Below are positions 27,190 to 36,700 of a stretch of 64,000 nucleotides of DNA, in pieces. The position numbers and the translations under genes are program-made. Numbering within the stretch: the first letter of the stretch is position 1; each line of letters opens with the position of its first letter. Below the pieces are notes generated by a model, which was given only the letters and a program-made list of their open reading frames with translations, was not told where the DNA came from and ran no database searches. This DNA comes from Pirellulales bacterium (GTDB lineage Bacteria; Planctomycetota; Planctomycetia; Pirellulales; JAEUIK01). The DNA lies in assembly GCA_019636335.1 (NCBI GenBank), contig JAHBXR010000020.1, positions 1 through 64,000 on the forward strand, written 5' to 3'.

Positions 27190-27927
27190 CTAACGCAGTG
27201 AATTCGCCGGCGCGGCAACCGGCTCTACTGCAAGCGGCACGATCTCGATGCCGCGTCCTTCGTCGATAGAGCGCCAAGTGAGATCGAACGGCGCCAAGAG
27301 CAGCGTCAATCGCTCGGCCAGGAGGAGCGGGGGAAGTTCGACGGCGGGCCAGAGATCGTGCGGAACGTTTTCTCCTCCGGCGAGAGAAATTTTTTCGCGA
27401 CCCGCTAACTCGGCCAAGACCGTACGGGGCTCCGCCAACTCGGGCCAGACGAGCGTCATCCGGCGCGACCACGCCCGGGCCTGGGGAGGCCTCAGTCGTC
27501 GGGCGGCCGCCACCTGGCGTCCCAATTCAGCCTCGACGCGTTCCGCCGTCGCGGGGGGTACGATGTAAAGTACCGGCCCCACGTTGACCACCTCGAGGCC
27601 AAGCTCCCGCGCCACGTCGGCGACGATCTCTCCCGGCTTGGCCCCCTCTCGTGTCAGCGTAACAGATCGCTCGGGATCGATGCGTCGATCGAGCACGATC
27701 GCCTCGCCGCTGCTCTGCGAGAGCCCCTGCATGGCGCGGCGCAACGGAACTCCTGACCACTGCACGTTCAGACGCACTTCGCCGCCGCGCGACCCCGCCG
27801 CGCTCCGTGTCGTGGCGGCGCTGCGTTGCGCCGCGGGGGGCACCGCCACGATGGGCCGCGACCCTTCCATCACGCTTGCCACCAGTACCATCGCCAGCAC
27901 GATCCTCGTCGCTGAAACGCGCCGCAA
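27190..27927 (-). CDS. Secreted STN/secretin-N0-like domain protein
   Basis: The start is uncertain. The frame is open to 28164, but a signal-type segment (RIVLAMVLVASVMEG) begins near residue 87 of that longer frame, so a TTG at 27927 is proposed, giving 245 residues. The first domain reads VRLNVQWSGVPLRRAMQGLS, then AIVLDRRIDPE, VTLTREGAKPGEIVADVARE and LYIVPP. This is the secretin/TonB short N-terminal (STN, N0) fold. A second similar unit follows (KISLAGGENVPHDLWPAVEL...WRSIDEGRGIEIVPL). No secretin pore domain or TonB receptor is attached. It may be a periplasmic adaptor; function unknown. Confidence 0.65.
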   Translation of the reverse strand: MRRVSATRIVLAMVLVASVMEGSRPIVAVPPAAQRSAATTRSAAGSRGGEVRLNVQWSGVPLRRAMQGLSQSSGEAIVLDRRIDPERSVTLTREGAKPGEIVADVARELGLEVVNVGPVLYIVPPATAERVEAELGRQVAAARRLRPPQARAWSRRMTLVWPELAEPRTVLAELAGREKISLAGGENVPHDLWPAVELPPLLLAERLTLLLAPFDLTWRSIDEGRGIEIVPLAVEPVAAPANSLR

Positions 27928-28275
27928 TGTGATTTGTACGACGCGGTGACAGCACCTCGACTGAGCGCCTGTAAAGAGGACTTTACGCGCGGGAGGTGAC
28001 GCCAGTTCGTGTGAGTCTGTCGAGCGATTTCTCAGAAAATTCACGCTTTGTTGTTGTCTTGCGCGGCGTGCTGCGCTGAATGCCGATTCGTGTGCTGCGC
28101 GGGTATACGATCGCGCGGGATCAAATGTTTGATTCGCGCGATTTTTCATTTGCCGACCTCGCAAGTCTGGTTAAACTCGTACCTATGCTCGTCAGGTCGA
28201 AGCAATCGTGCGGTTTCTGCCGCCGTGGGGGATCGACCTGAACATCTCTTGTTTCCGCTTCCTGGAGCTACGAGC
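27928..28275. other. 348-bp divergent intergenic region
   Basis: It lies between the STN-like gene (minus) and the HEAT/TPR gene (plus). It contains the strong hairpin with T-run at 28110-28146 and relatively A/T-rich DNA near 28040-28060 and 28120-28160. No gene was identified. Confidence 0.4.
28110..28146 (+). promoter_or_regulatory. Intrinsic-terminator-like hairpin in the leader of the HEAT/TPR gene
   Basis: ATCGCGCGGGATCAAA (28110-28125) pairs with TTTGATTCGCGCGAT (28128-28142) with one bulge and one mismatch, then a run of five T. The loop is only about 2 nt, so the innermost A-T pairs may be open. No plus-strand gene ends upstream, so it is either an attenuator of the following gene or the end of an unannotated small RNA. 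Confidence 0.5.
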
Positions 28276-28935
28276 GTGAGTGTTTCTCGTCGCAGGCCGG
28301 TCTTGGTGTCTCTCTACCAAGCGTACCTGAAGGATCAGGATTCCGCAGCCTTCATCAAACGCGTGGCCGAGCGTTATACGGTCGGTTCGCTTTCGCGCCT
28401 GGCGTCGCATTCGCGCCGCTCGGTCCGTCGAGCGGCGGTGTTGGCGCTCGGCTTTCTGGGAGATTGGGAAGTCAACAGCGTGCTGGGCGCGGCGTTGCGC
28501 GATCGCGATCGCATGGTGCGCTATCTCGCGGCGAACAGCATCCGCTCGGTCTGGCGTCGCCAGGGGAGCGAGGTGCAACGCCAGCAATTGCGGATCGTCG
28601 TGCGGTTGAACAGCTCGCGCCAGTATGCCGAAGCGATCGCCCGCGCGACGGAGCTCCTGCGTTCCGCCCCCTGGATGGCCGAAGCGTGGAATCAGCGCGC
28701 CATCGCCGCCTATCAAACGGGCCGCTACGTCGACGCCCTGCGCGATTGCCACGAAGCGCTCGAGCTGAATCCTTACCATTTCGACGCCGCTACCGGCATG
28801 GCGCAGTGCTACCTGCGCATGGGCATGCAACAAGAGGCCCTCACGTCCTTGTCGCGCGCCTTGAAGCTCAACCCCGATCTCGAAGCGGTCCGTCAAGGCA
28901 TCGCGCGCCTGAAACGCGCCCTCGAACGCGGCTAA
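28276..28935 (+). CDS. HEAT-repeat plus TPR protein
   Basis: The start is GTG at 28276 with GGAG 10 nt upstream; the protein has 219 residues. Residues 30-95 contain HEAT/armadillo-type helices (SRRSVRRAAVLALGFLGDWE, DRDRMVRYLAANSIRSVW). Residues 105-215 contain three TPR units (AWNQRAIAAYQTGRYVDALR, AALELNPYHFDAAT-like, SLSRALKLNPDLEAVR). It is highly basic (many Arg) and has no signal peptide. The combination is a pure protein-binding scaffold. The long leader with a terminator-like hairpin suggests regulated expression. Confidence 0.8.
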   Translation: MSVSRRRPVLVSLYQAYLKDQDSAAFIKRVAERYTVGSLSRLASHSRRSVRRAAVLALGFLGDWEVNSVLGAALRDRDRMVRYLAANSIRSVWRRQGSEVQRQQLRIVVRLNSSRQYAEAIARATELLRSAPWMAEAWNQRAIAAYQTGRYVDALRDCHEALELNPYHFDAATGMAQCYLRMGMQQEALTSLSRALKLNPDLEAVRQGIARLKRALERG

Positions 28936-29008
28936 TGCTGCGTCACAGCCAAGATTGCGGATAGCTCGAGAGGCGGCGGCTCCACCAGGTATTCCGACTG
29001 GGCAGGTG

Positions 29009-29377
29009 TCATTGTTGCGCGACGACGGCGATTTCGATGCGGTGACCAATGGCCTCGGCATAGCGCCGGAGCGTCTCGATCGTGGGATTGGGTCCGTCCA
29101 TGTTTTCCAGGCGCGACAGGTTACCGCGAGTCATGCCGGTTCTGTCGGCTACGACCGACAGCGGAATGCCGAGCCGCTGTCGCAGTTCCTTGAGGTGGCC
29201 GACGATCTGACTTAGCTCGCGCCGCTCGCGCAGGGCGATCAGGCCCAACGCACGATTCGCCGCCATGCCCGCTTTTTCCTCCTCGATCGCGCGGCGCAAA
29301 TATCGACGACTCTCCTCCGTGGCCGGGCGAACGATCCGCCCCCCCCGCCCCTCCTGCAGAGTTCGCTTCTTGGCCAT
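29009..29377 (-). CDS. XRE-family HTH transcriptional regulator (antitoxin-like)
   Basis: The protein has 122 residues. The C-terminal half is a Cro/CI-type helix-turn-helix: LRQRLGIPLSVVADRTGMTRGNLSRLENMD, then TIETLRRYAEAIGHRIEIAV. The N-terminal 60 residues are basic and charged. The arrangement (HTH at the C-terminus, with an ending like IGHRIEIAVV) is typical of antitoxins of RelE/HigB-type modules. GGAGG is ideally placed before the ATG. No intact toxin gene adjoins. A short open tail ending one base before the start could be a remnant of a partner. Confidence 0.8.
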   Translation of the reverse strand: MAKKRTLQEGRGGRIVRPATEESRRYLRRAIEEEKAGMAANRALGLIALRERRELSQIVGHLKELRQRLGIPLSVVADRTGMTRGNLSRLENMDGPNPTIETLRRYAEAIGHRIEIAVVAQQ

Positions 29378-29526
29378 GTCAATCCTCCAGGACGTAAGCG
29401 GTGACGGGATACACGGTCACTTCGTCGATCCACTCGTCCCCCTCGAAACGAGGGACGGCAGCTCCACCTGATCGACCTGAGCTCGTTCGTCGGCGAGTCG
29501 CCGATGTCGTCAGCCGCGAACGAGGG

Positions 29527-29997
29527 CTATTTCAACGCCGGGGGAGGCGACGGGGCGGGGCTGCCCTCCGGTTCCACGGCAGGCGCCGCGGCGGGCAGGG
29601 CCGGTATCTTCTGGCAATCCTGGCAGCAGCGATCGCAACGGTACTCGACCGTCCACTCGATCTTTGGCACCTTGCGCTTCACTTCTTTCTTCACCGGCAC
29701 GTGCCGCGTCTTCACCTTGGCACAGGTCGGCTGCCAGAGGTCGAAGCTGTAGCAGCCGCATTCATCCTTGCCGCACTTCGTGCAGCATTTCTTGCTGGGG
29801 CCGGGAATACAGATGTCTTCGCACTTGCAGTCCCAACAGACCTTGGTGATCTCCTTCTCGACCACCTTGGGGACACACACACGACGCACACAGCAGCTCG
29901 CGCCGCAGTGATCGCAGCACCCGTCGCCGGCCAGCACGTGCGAGATGGAAGGAACGATCATCGCGATAACAATCGCGGCAGTAGTGATGGCGCGCAT
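29527..29997 (-). CDS. Cysteine-rich secreted protein
   Basis: The protein has 156 residues with a signal peptide (ITTAAIVIAMIVPSISHVLA) and AGGAAGGA upstream of the start. The mature part has 20 cysteines in repeated CC and CxxC patterns (GCCDHCGASCCVRRVC, VCWDCKCEDIC, KCCTKCGKDECGC, CDRCCQDC), interrupted by a basic segment (TRHVPVKKEVKRKVPK), and ends in a Pro/Ala tail. It could bind metal or form a densely disulfide-linked surface protein. Related Cys-rich proteins occur in planctomycetes, whose proteinaceous cell walls are rich in cysteine. The link to the cell wall is inference. Confidence 0.7.
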   Translation of the reverse strand: MRAITTAAIVIAMIVPSISHVLAGDGCCDHCGASCCVRRVCVPKVVEKEITKVCWDCKCEDICIPGPSKKCCTKCGKDECGCYSFDLWQPTCAKVKTRHVPVKKEVKRKVPKIEWTVEYRCDRCCQDCQKIPALPAAAPAVEPEGSPAPSPPPALK

Positions 29998-30174
29998 GGG
30001 TCCTTCCTGCTGATTCCATCCAAGACGGGCGGGGCCGGCCTATGTTCTGTTTCGACCAAACGCTCGCGACGGGCCGGTCTGGCAGCCTCGAAAACGCTTC
30101 CTGCTCCACTTTACGGCCGTACGCGATCGCTACAGTTGTTGCACTTTCACACCGGACGCCCCCCGCGACGCGTA

Positions 30175-31977
30175 TTAGAACTCGACCTGGAACCGTGCCG
30201 CAAAGATATCGAACGGCGCCACACCCACGGTCGGGTAGTCGGGCATGCTGTGAATCCAGTTGAACTGCACGCGCGTGAAACGGTTCCACCACCAGTTGAG
30301 ACCGATGGTACTCTCGTTCACGATGCCGGGATTCGGCGACGGCGGTGGACCGACGCTGTTCGAGAGCTGATTGACCGGTAGGATCTTGCCGGTTTCCAGA
30401 TCCAGGTACGACCAGCGGAACGTGACTTCCCACGCGCCCCAGCCACACATCCGCGCGTGGCGGCCGAGTCCGAAGAAATCGGTGTAGGGCGTGACGTTGT
30501 AATCCAGCACGCCCGCCTGCTTCAGATAACGGACGCTCTCTCCGGTAAGGAAGTAACCGCACTGGAAATAGGCGCCGTGATAGAAAATGGCCGATCCGGT
30601 GAGCTGATCGACAACCGATCCCTGCCACTCCGTTTGGAAGTGGGCAGGCCCGTAGTTCCCCGCGAGCTCGGTGTGGAACATGTTGTAATTGTTCGCCCGG
30701 ATGCGGCCTGAATCGACGATGAAGGGAGTTCCCGCCGCGGTCAAACCACCCCCCGCGGGATCGCCCACGAAGAACTCGGGAATGGCACGGGCCTGGTAGG
30801 TGCTGGCGTTGGAGCCGGTGCCGTTGTTGCCTCCCAACTCGCTGAAGTTGTAACCGCCGCCGACGTGCAACAGGTAACGACCTTCGGACGGTTCGTCGTA
30901 ATACAGCAAATGGGTCACGCGGCCGACGACCGAGATACCACCACGGTCGCCGATCTGCGTGCCGAAACGCGTGTCCCCCAGCGTGCTGTACGTTGTGTCG
31001 GTGCCATTCCAGAAAGTGAGGCCCGTGCCGTAGACGCTATACGCCCAGGAGGTAAGCTCGTCGTCGCTCATGGCGTAGGCCATGATGCCCACGCGACGGA
31101 ACGGATCGAGCGCCTGGAAACCGACCGATCGCTCGAGAAAATCCAAGTGTCGAATACTGGTCCAGCATTCCATGCTCGTCGGCTGGCGGAATTGACCAAT
31201 GCGCACCGTGCCCAAGAAAGGCACTTCGCTCTGCTCTCCCCAAATGTCCACGAGACTCGGGCGTCCCAAGGCACCGAAGTCGACTTCGATCGTGTAGCCG
31301 GTGAAGTCCGTCAGTTGGCCCAATGCCAAGAGACGCGCACGACGAAAGCCCAAACCGTCTTGCATGTCGCCCAGCTCGGCGCGGCTGGCGGCGCTTTGGC
31401 TGAACAACCCTTCGTCGAGCTGCATGAAGCCACTCAACTTGATCAAGGGGAGCAGGTCGTTTGGCTTGCCCCCCATCGCCTCGAGCTGCTTTTCAGCCTG
31501 CCGCAAGCGCAGTTCGAGGTTACCCGCCTGCACGGGGTCGTAAATCGGCGTGGGCAGGCTCGAGTCGCTGCCAGAGTCGTCGATGTCTTCCGGTGGGGGC
31601 GGGGCCGAGAAACCGCTCGGGGGCGAAGCCGCCACGCCGGGCGCGGGCTGAAACACCGCCATCTGCATAGAACTCGGCGCGCCGGTCGTTCCCGGTGCCT
31701 GTCCTGCCAGGCCAGGCACCGGGGGAACGACGGCCACAGGTTGGCGGCTCGACGTCTCTTCCGCCTGGGGCAGATGAGCCATCGGCGCCGATGGCGGCAC
31801 CCATGCCTGATGGACCCGGCCCGGAGCCACGCTCCCGGAGGGCAACGGCGAGGCCGCCGTGGGCTGCCCCAGCACCGCTGTCGGCGTTTGTTGGGCCACC
31901 GCCACGTTCGGCAAGCCGGCCGCGATCAGGACCCAGGCAAGGCGTCGTACGACCGAATTCTTAAAATGGACTCGCAT
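30175..31977 (-). CDS. OprP/OprO-like outer-membrane porin
   Basis: The protein has 600 residues with a signal peptide (RRLAWVLIAAGLPNVAVAQ). A Pro/Ala-rich linker follows (residues about 25-140), then a short coiled coil (LELRLRQAEKQLEAMGG) and a long beta-barrel with alternating patterns. It has the family motifs RRARLLALGQLTDFTGY, VDIWGEQSEVPFLGTVRIG and QFRQPTSMECWTS, and ends in Phe (FAARFQVEF), as outer-membrane barrels do. This fits the phosphate-selective porin O/P family, abundant in planctomycetes. The substrate is unknown. It is a single gene with a 298-bp gap to ispG holding only a short GC hairpin (32165-32194). Confidence 0.85.
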   Translation of the reverse strand: MRVHFKNSVVRRLAWVLIAAGLPNVAVAQQTPTAVLGQPTAASPLPSGSVAPGRVHQAWVPPSAPMAHLPQAEETSSRQPVAVVPPVPGLAGQAPGTTGAPSSMQMAVFQPAPGVAASPPSGFSAPPPPEDIDDSGSDSSLPTPIYDPVQAGNLELRLRQAEKQLEAMGGKPNDLLPLIKLSGFMQLDEGLFSQSAASRAELGDMQDGLGFRRARLLALGQLTDFTGYTIEVDFGALGRPSLVDIWGEQSEVPFLGTVRIGQFRQPTSMECWTSIRHLDFLERSVGFQALDPFRRVGIMAYAMSDDELTSWAYSVYGTGLTFWNGTDTTYSTLGDTRFGTQIGDRGGISVVGRVTHLLYYDEPSEGRYLLHVGGGYNFSELGGNNGTGSNASTYQARAIPEFFVGDPAGGGLTAAGTPFIVDSGRIRANNYNMFHTELAGNYGPAHFQTEWQGSVVDQLTGSAIFYHGAYFQCGYFLTGESVRYLKQAGVLDYNVTPYTDFFGLGRHARMCGWGAWEVTFRWSYLDLETGKILPVNQLSNSVGPPPSPNPGIVNESTIGLNWWWNRFTRVQFNWIHSMPDYPTVGVAPFDIFAARFQVEF

Positions 31978-32275
31978 TGGAGTATCTGGCTGCTCCCAGA
32001 GAGTGCGACGATCGGGCGACGGCGCTGTTACAGCTAGCATGACGCTCATCTACGGCGCAATCGTTCAGGCTCCGATTACCCTTCTTATCGGCAGTCCACG
32101 CCCAACCGACACGACCCCTACCGCTAAATAATGCGTAAGGATTCCCCCCTGAACGGAAATCGATCAGCGGGCGCCGGCGCGCGTCCGCCCGCTGGGGGTG
32201 TCAACACCAGGGAACAGGCGACAACCACGTCTCGAGCCGCGGCAAGCCAGGCACGCGTAGCGGGAGATCGCGAAA

Positions 32276-33421
32276 TCAGACCGCCGAGCGCTCGGCGATC
32301 AACGAGTCGAGCTCGCTGCGCAAGCGAGGCAGAATCGCGTCGTAGGGAAACGCGCCGAGCTCCTCGCTACCCCGTTTGAGATTCACAAAGTTCGGGCCGC
32401 ACCAAAGCCCGAGATCGGCGTCGTCGGTTTCGCCCGGCCCATTCACGCGGCAACCCATCACGGCGATCGTGATGGCATGATCGGCGGCGTAACGGGTCAT
32501 TTCCTTGACCTGTTGCGCCAGTTCGACGAAAGCCTCGTTCTCGACGCGCGAGCAACTGGGGCAACTGATGATGTTGAGCGTCGAGAGGCCATAATCGACC
32601 ACGCTGCGCACGCGGCCCAGGGCGATATCGGCCAGGATCTGCCGCCCCGCGGCGATCTCTTCTCCCTTGCGAGCATTGGGCACGGTGAGCGAGACGCGAA
32701 TCGTGTCGCCAATGCCGCGCGAGATCAACTGCTCGAAGGCGATGCGCGTCTTGAGGATGCCGTCGGGCGGCATGCCCGCCTCGGTCACGCCCAGGTGCAA
32801 AGGGATGTCGGGACGCGTTTCGGCAAAACGCCGGTTCGCTTCGACCACCTTCCTGGGATCGGAATCTTTGAGCGAGACGCAGTAGCGCGTGAAGCCGATC
32901 TCGTCGAGCAGCGTGCAATGAGCCCAGGCACTCTCGAGCATCGGCGAGATGGAATCCTCGGCCGGAAACTTTTCCTTCATCGCCGGATCGACCGACCCGC
33001 AATTCACCCCCACGCGAATCGAGCAATCGTGCTGCGCGGCGATATCGGCCAGGTAGCGCACCTTGTCCTGCCACGGCTTCTCGCGCTCGTGGTGATAGAG
33101 GTGTCCCGGGTTGTAGCGAATCTTGTCGACGTGCGGAGCCACCAGCTCCGCCATGCGGTAGTTCTCTTGCAGATCGACCGAAAGATTGGCCGACGTGCGG
33201 GCACGAATGCCGGTCAGCGCCGCGGCGTCCTTCGGGTTGTCGACCGCGATGCGCACCACGTCGGCGCCCGCCGCGACGAGATCCGCCACCTGAGCGGCCG
33301 TGGCCTCCACGTCGCGCGTGGGGGTGGCGGTCATGCTCTGCACGGCAACGGGATACCCCGCGCCAACCGTGACGGTGCCAATCTTCACGGCGCGCGTCGG
33401 ATTACGAGGCAGATCGACCAA
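32276..33421 (-). CDS. ispG: 4-hydroxy-3-methylbut-2-en-1-yl diphosphate synthase (IspG)
   Basis: The protein has 381 residues. It converts MEcPP to HMBPP in the MEP isoprenoid pathway. The N-terminal TIM barrel is clear ([38 protein letters not shown]), and the C-terminal iron-sulfur domain has Cys287 and Cys290 (ISCPSCSR) plus Cys324 in [10 protein letters not shown], with Glu331 as the fourth cluster ligand candidate. It is the short two-domain bacterial type without the plant-type insert. The start is a rare TTG at 33421, supported by GGAG 8 nt upstream. IspH, the next enzyme, is encoded at 44.1-45.0 kb. Confidence 0.95.
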   Translation of the reverse strand: MVDLPRNPTRAVKIGTVTVGAGYPVAVQSMTATPTRDVEATAAQVADLVAAGADVVRIAVDNPKDAAALTGIRARTSANLSVDLQENYRMAELVAPHVDKIRYNPGHLYHHEREKPWQDKVRYLADIAAQHDCSIRVGVNCGSVDPAMKEKFPAEDSISPMLESAWAHCTLLDEIGFTRYCVSLKDSDPRKVVEANRRFAETRPDIPLHLGVTEAGMPPDGILKTRIAFEQLISRGIGDTIRVSLTVPNARKGEEIAAGRQILADIALGRVRSVVDYGLSTLNIISCPSCSRVENEAFVELAQQVKEMTRYAADHAITIAVMGCRVNGPGETDDADLGLWCGPNFVNLKRGSEELGAFPYDAILPRLRSELDSLIAERSAV

Positions 33422-33549
33422 GATCTTAGCTCCCGGAGAACTTCACCATCGGAACGCTTGTGTCCTATTCTTGGCGACCGGCCAGTCTTTGACAACGGCA
33501 CCTCGCAGGCCGAACGTAGAGCCGCCCCCGCGTTCAGTTTACAATCGCA

Positions 33550-33585
33550 CCCAACAAGTGGCCCCGGCTGCTACCCCACCGCTTG
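33550..33585. repeat. Possible fragment of the family-2 repeat
   Basis: GGCTGCTACCCCACC here shares GCTGCTACCCCACC with the GTAG-proximal end of the family-2 repeat at 4133-4219, but no second arm or AGAGGATC end is present. It lies in the 284-bp ispG/CxxCH divergent gap. Confidence 0.3.
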
Positions 33586-33705
33586 AGCACTTTTCCCTGC
33601 AGAGTAGCGTCTATACCACGAACCGCAATCGGTGCGGCCCAGATCACACGTCACAATCAAGATGGCGAAATTCCCCACTAGCCCACGACCGAGAGCAAAC
33701 CGCGC

Positions 33706-36700
33706 ATGCCCATGATCTCGTCTCGACACCGACTCGTGACTCTCGTCTCTCTGGCCGTCGCGTGCCTGGCGTCAACTGCCCAGGCCCAACTTCCGCCAGA
33801 AGAAGAATTGGCCGCTCTCCGGCCTGCCGCGGGCTTGGAAGTCACCCTTTTCGCCTCCGAACCGTTGCTGACGAATCCCTCGGCGATCGACATCGATACT
33901 GAGGGACGCGTCTGGGTGGCCGAGATCGAATTCTATCGCAAGGACGCCAAGACCCCTCCGGCCGACAAAATCAAGGTCATCGAGGATACCGATGGCGACG
34001 GCCGCGCCGATCGAGCCACCATCTTCGCCGAAGGCCTCTTCTGCCCCATGAGCATCTGCGTCGCCGGTCCGCGCGTCTTCGTCGCCACCAGCCCCGACCT
34101 GTGGATGTACGAGGATCTCGACGGCGACCTCAAGGCCGACGGTCCGCCCAAGAAACTCCTCACCGGCTTTGGTGGCAGAAACCACGATCACGGCGCGCAC
34201 AGTCTCGTGCTGGGACCCGATCACAAGTGGTGGATGTCGCACGGCGACGAAGGTTTCGATGTCACGGGCACGGATGGCTCGCACATCAAGTTCCCATGGG
34301 GGGCCGTCCTGCGCGGCGAGCTCGACGGCTCGCAGCTCGAAACCGTGGCCGTGAATTTTCGCAATCCGTACGAAGTCTGCGTCAGCTCGTTCGGCGAAGC
34401 GTACTTGAGCGATAACGACAACGACGGCAACTTCAGCACCCGCATCTGCTGGATCCTCGACGGCGGCGACTACGGCTGGTTCGGCAAGCCGCCGGAGCGC
34501 GTGCCGGCCGAGATCCCTTTTTCTTCCGGCTGGCATTTTCGCGCCTTTCAACCGGGTTTCGTGCCGGGCACGATCGTCACTGGCTTCGGCTCCCCCTGCG
34601 GCATTTGCTTCTACGAGGGAGACGCCTTCGGCGCGTCGTTGAAGAACGCCCCGCTGCATGCCGACGCCGGCCCGCGCGAGGTTCGCCGCTATCCGCACGA
34701 ACCGCAAGGCTACGGACAGCGCGGTTCGACCGAGTTGCTGCTGACGAGCCAGGGAGACGATTACTTCCGCCCCGACGACGTGTGCGCGGCCCCCGACGGC
34801 AGCCTGTATGTCTCCGACTGGTACGACGGCGGCGTCGGCGGGCATGCCTACAACGATCCGCACCGCGGACGCATCTTTCGCCTGACACCCCAGGGTGCGA
34901 AGCCGGCGCGGCGCGAGAAGCCCGGTCCCTACCACAACTGCGCCGAGGCCCTCGTCGCGCTCGCCAGCCCCAACCTGGCGACGCAGTTCCTGGCGCGCGA
35001 GCGTCTGTTGGCCGAACCCGAAGCGAGCGTGCCGTTGCTCGCGGAGCTGTCCAAGAATGCGGAAGACCCCAACGTGCGTGCGCGTGCGCTGTGGATGCTC
35101 GATCGCATTGGGGGCTCGGCGCGTGGCGTCGTGCTCGCCCATCTGACGAACGAGGATCCCTCGTTTCGCGCCCTGGCCGTGCGCATCTTGCGACGTCACG
35201 GCGCCGAGTACGCCGCACAGATTCTGCCACTGGCCAACGATGCTTCGCCGCAAGCAAAGCGTGAAGTGCTGCTGGCGATCGCGAACATCGACACGTCCGC
35301 CGCGCTCGAGGCGCTCGCCACCCTCGCCGAAGAATACGACGGTGGGGACCGTTATCTGCTCGAGGCGATCCATATCGCGGCGAAGGATCGCAAACGTGCG
35401 CTCTACGACGAACTGGTGCGCCGCCAGGCGACCTCGGTCGATCGGATGCCTCTCTTCGCCTTGCTCGATCCCGTGGCAACCGGCGAGCTGCAGGCGCGGC
35501 AACTGGCCGACGCCGGACTGTCGCGTGCCGACCGGCAGCGCGTGTTGCAGGCGCTCGGCACGAACGCCTCGCTCGATAGCGCCCGTAGCGTGCTGCGGTT
35601 CGTGGCCGATCGTGCGGCCGATGCCGAACTGCGCCGGCTGGCACTCGCGCTGGTCGCCGCGAACCTGGGGGGCATCTGGCGCGACCTGGCCGAAGACGAC
35701 GAACTGCCCCACCAATTGGCGCCCCTCGTGGCGGACGCCGAGCTGCAGGAATCGGCCCTGGCGCTGGTCGAGGCGCGCTCGCTCGCCTCGCTCGCCCCCC
35801 AAGTGCTGACACTGGCCGCGGACGCCGACGCCCCCTCCCGCGCGCGAAGCCGGGCCATCGAAATCCTCGCCCGCTTGCGCCCCGAGGGCGTGGCCCCCTC
35901 GCTCGCACCACTCGTCGACGACCGCGATGCGGACGTGCGTCGCGCGGCCGTCGTGGCGCTGGTCGACCTGCAAGATTGGGCAACCATCGAGAAGCTGCTG
36001 TCGGCCAATACGACCGATGAATCCTCCACCGATGCCATCGCGCGTGAGGCCGCCGTCCAGCGGCTGACCTCTTCCACCGGGGGCGCCTTGTGGTTGCTGC
36101 GTGCGATCGACGCCCACAAGCTCGACGCCAAACTTCAAACGCAGGCGATTGCCCGCGCCATCGATCACCCCGACGCGAACGTCCGCGTCCTCTTCGAGCG
36201 TTTCCTGCCCGAGGGAGAGCGACCGCAGCGCTTGGGCGAGGCGATCCGCGCGCAGGATATCCTGGCGCTGGCGGGGCATGCCGAGCGCGGTCGCGACATT
36301 TTCTTCCAGAGCACCGCCGCCCGCTGCAAGGATTGCCATACCGTGCGAGGGCAAGGGGGCTCGCTGGGGCCCGACCTGAGCCAGATCGGGCGCAAGTATG
36401 AGCGTGCCACCTTGCTCGAAACGATCCTCGATCCCTCCAAGGCGATCGCGCCGGAGTACGTCCCGCACGTCGTCGAGACCTCGGGGGGGCAACTGTATGC
36501 AGGCTTCGTCGTCGAGCGATCCGACAAGCAAGTCGTGCTCAAGGATGCCGAAGATCGGCTGGTACGCATTGCGGCCAAAGAAGTCGAAGCGATCGAGCCG
36601 CAATCGAAGTCGGTGATGCCCGAGTTGATCTTGCGCGACGTCACGGCACAAGACGCCGCCGATTTACTCGCGTTTCTCACCAGTTTGAAAGACGCCGTGC

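Noticed and set aside
33772..36651. 959-residue open frame antisense to the CxxCH gene
   Set aside because: It mirrors a GC-rich gene on the opposite strand, has a composition typical of antisense frames and no domain; the plus-strand product is clearly real.
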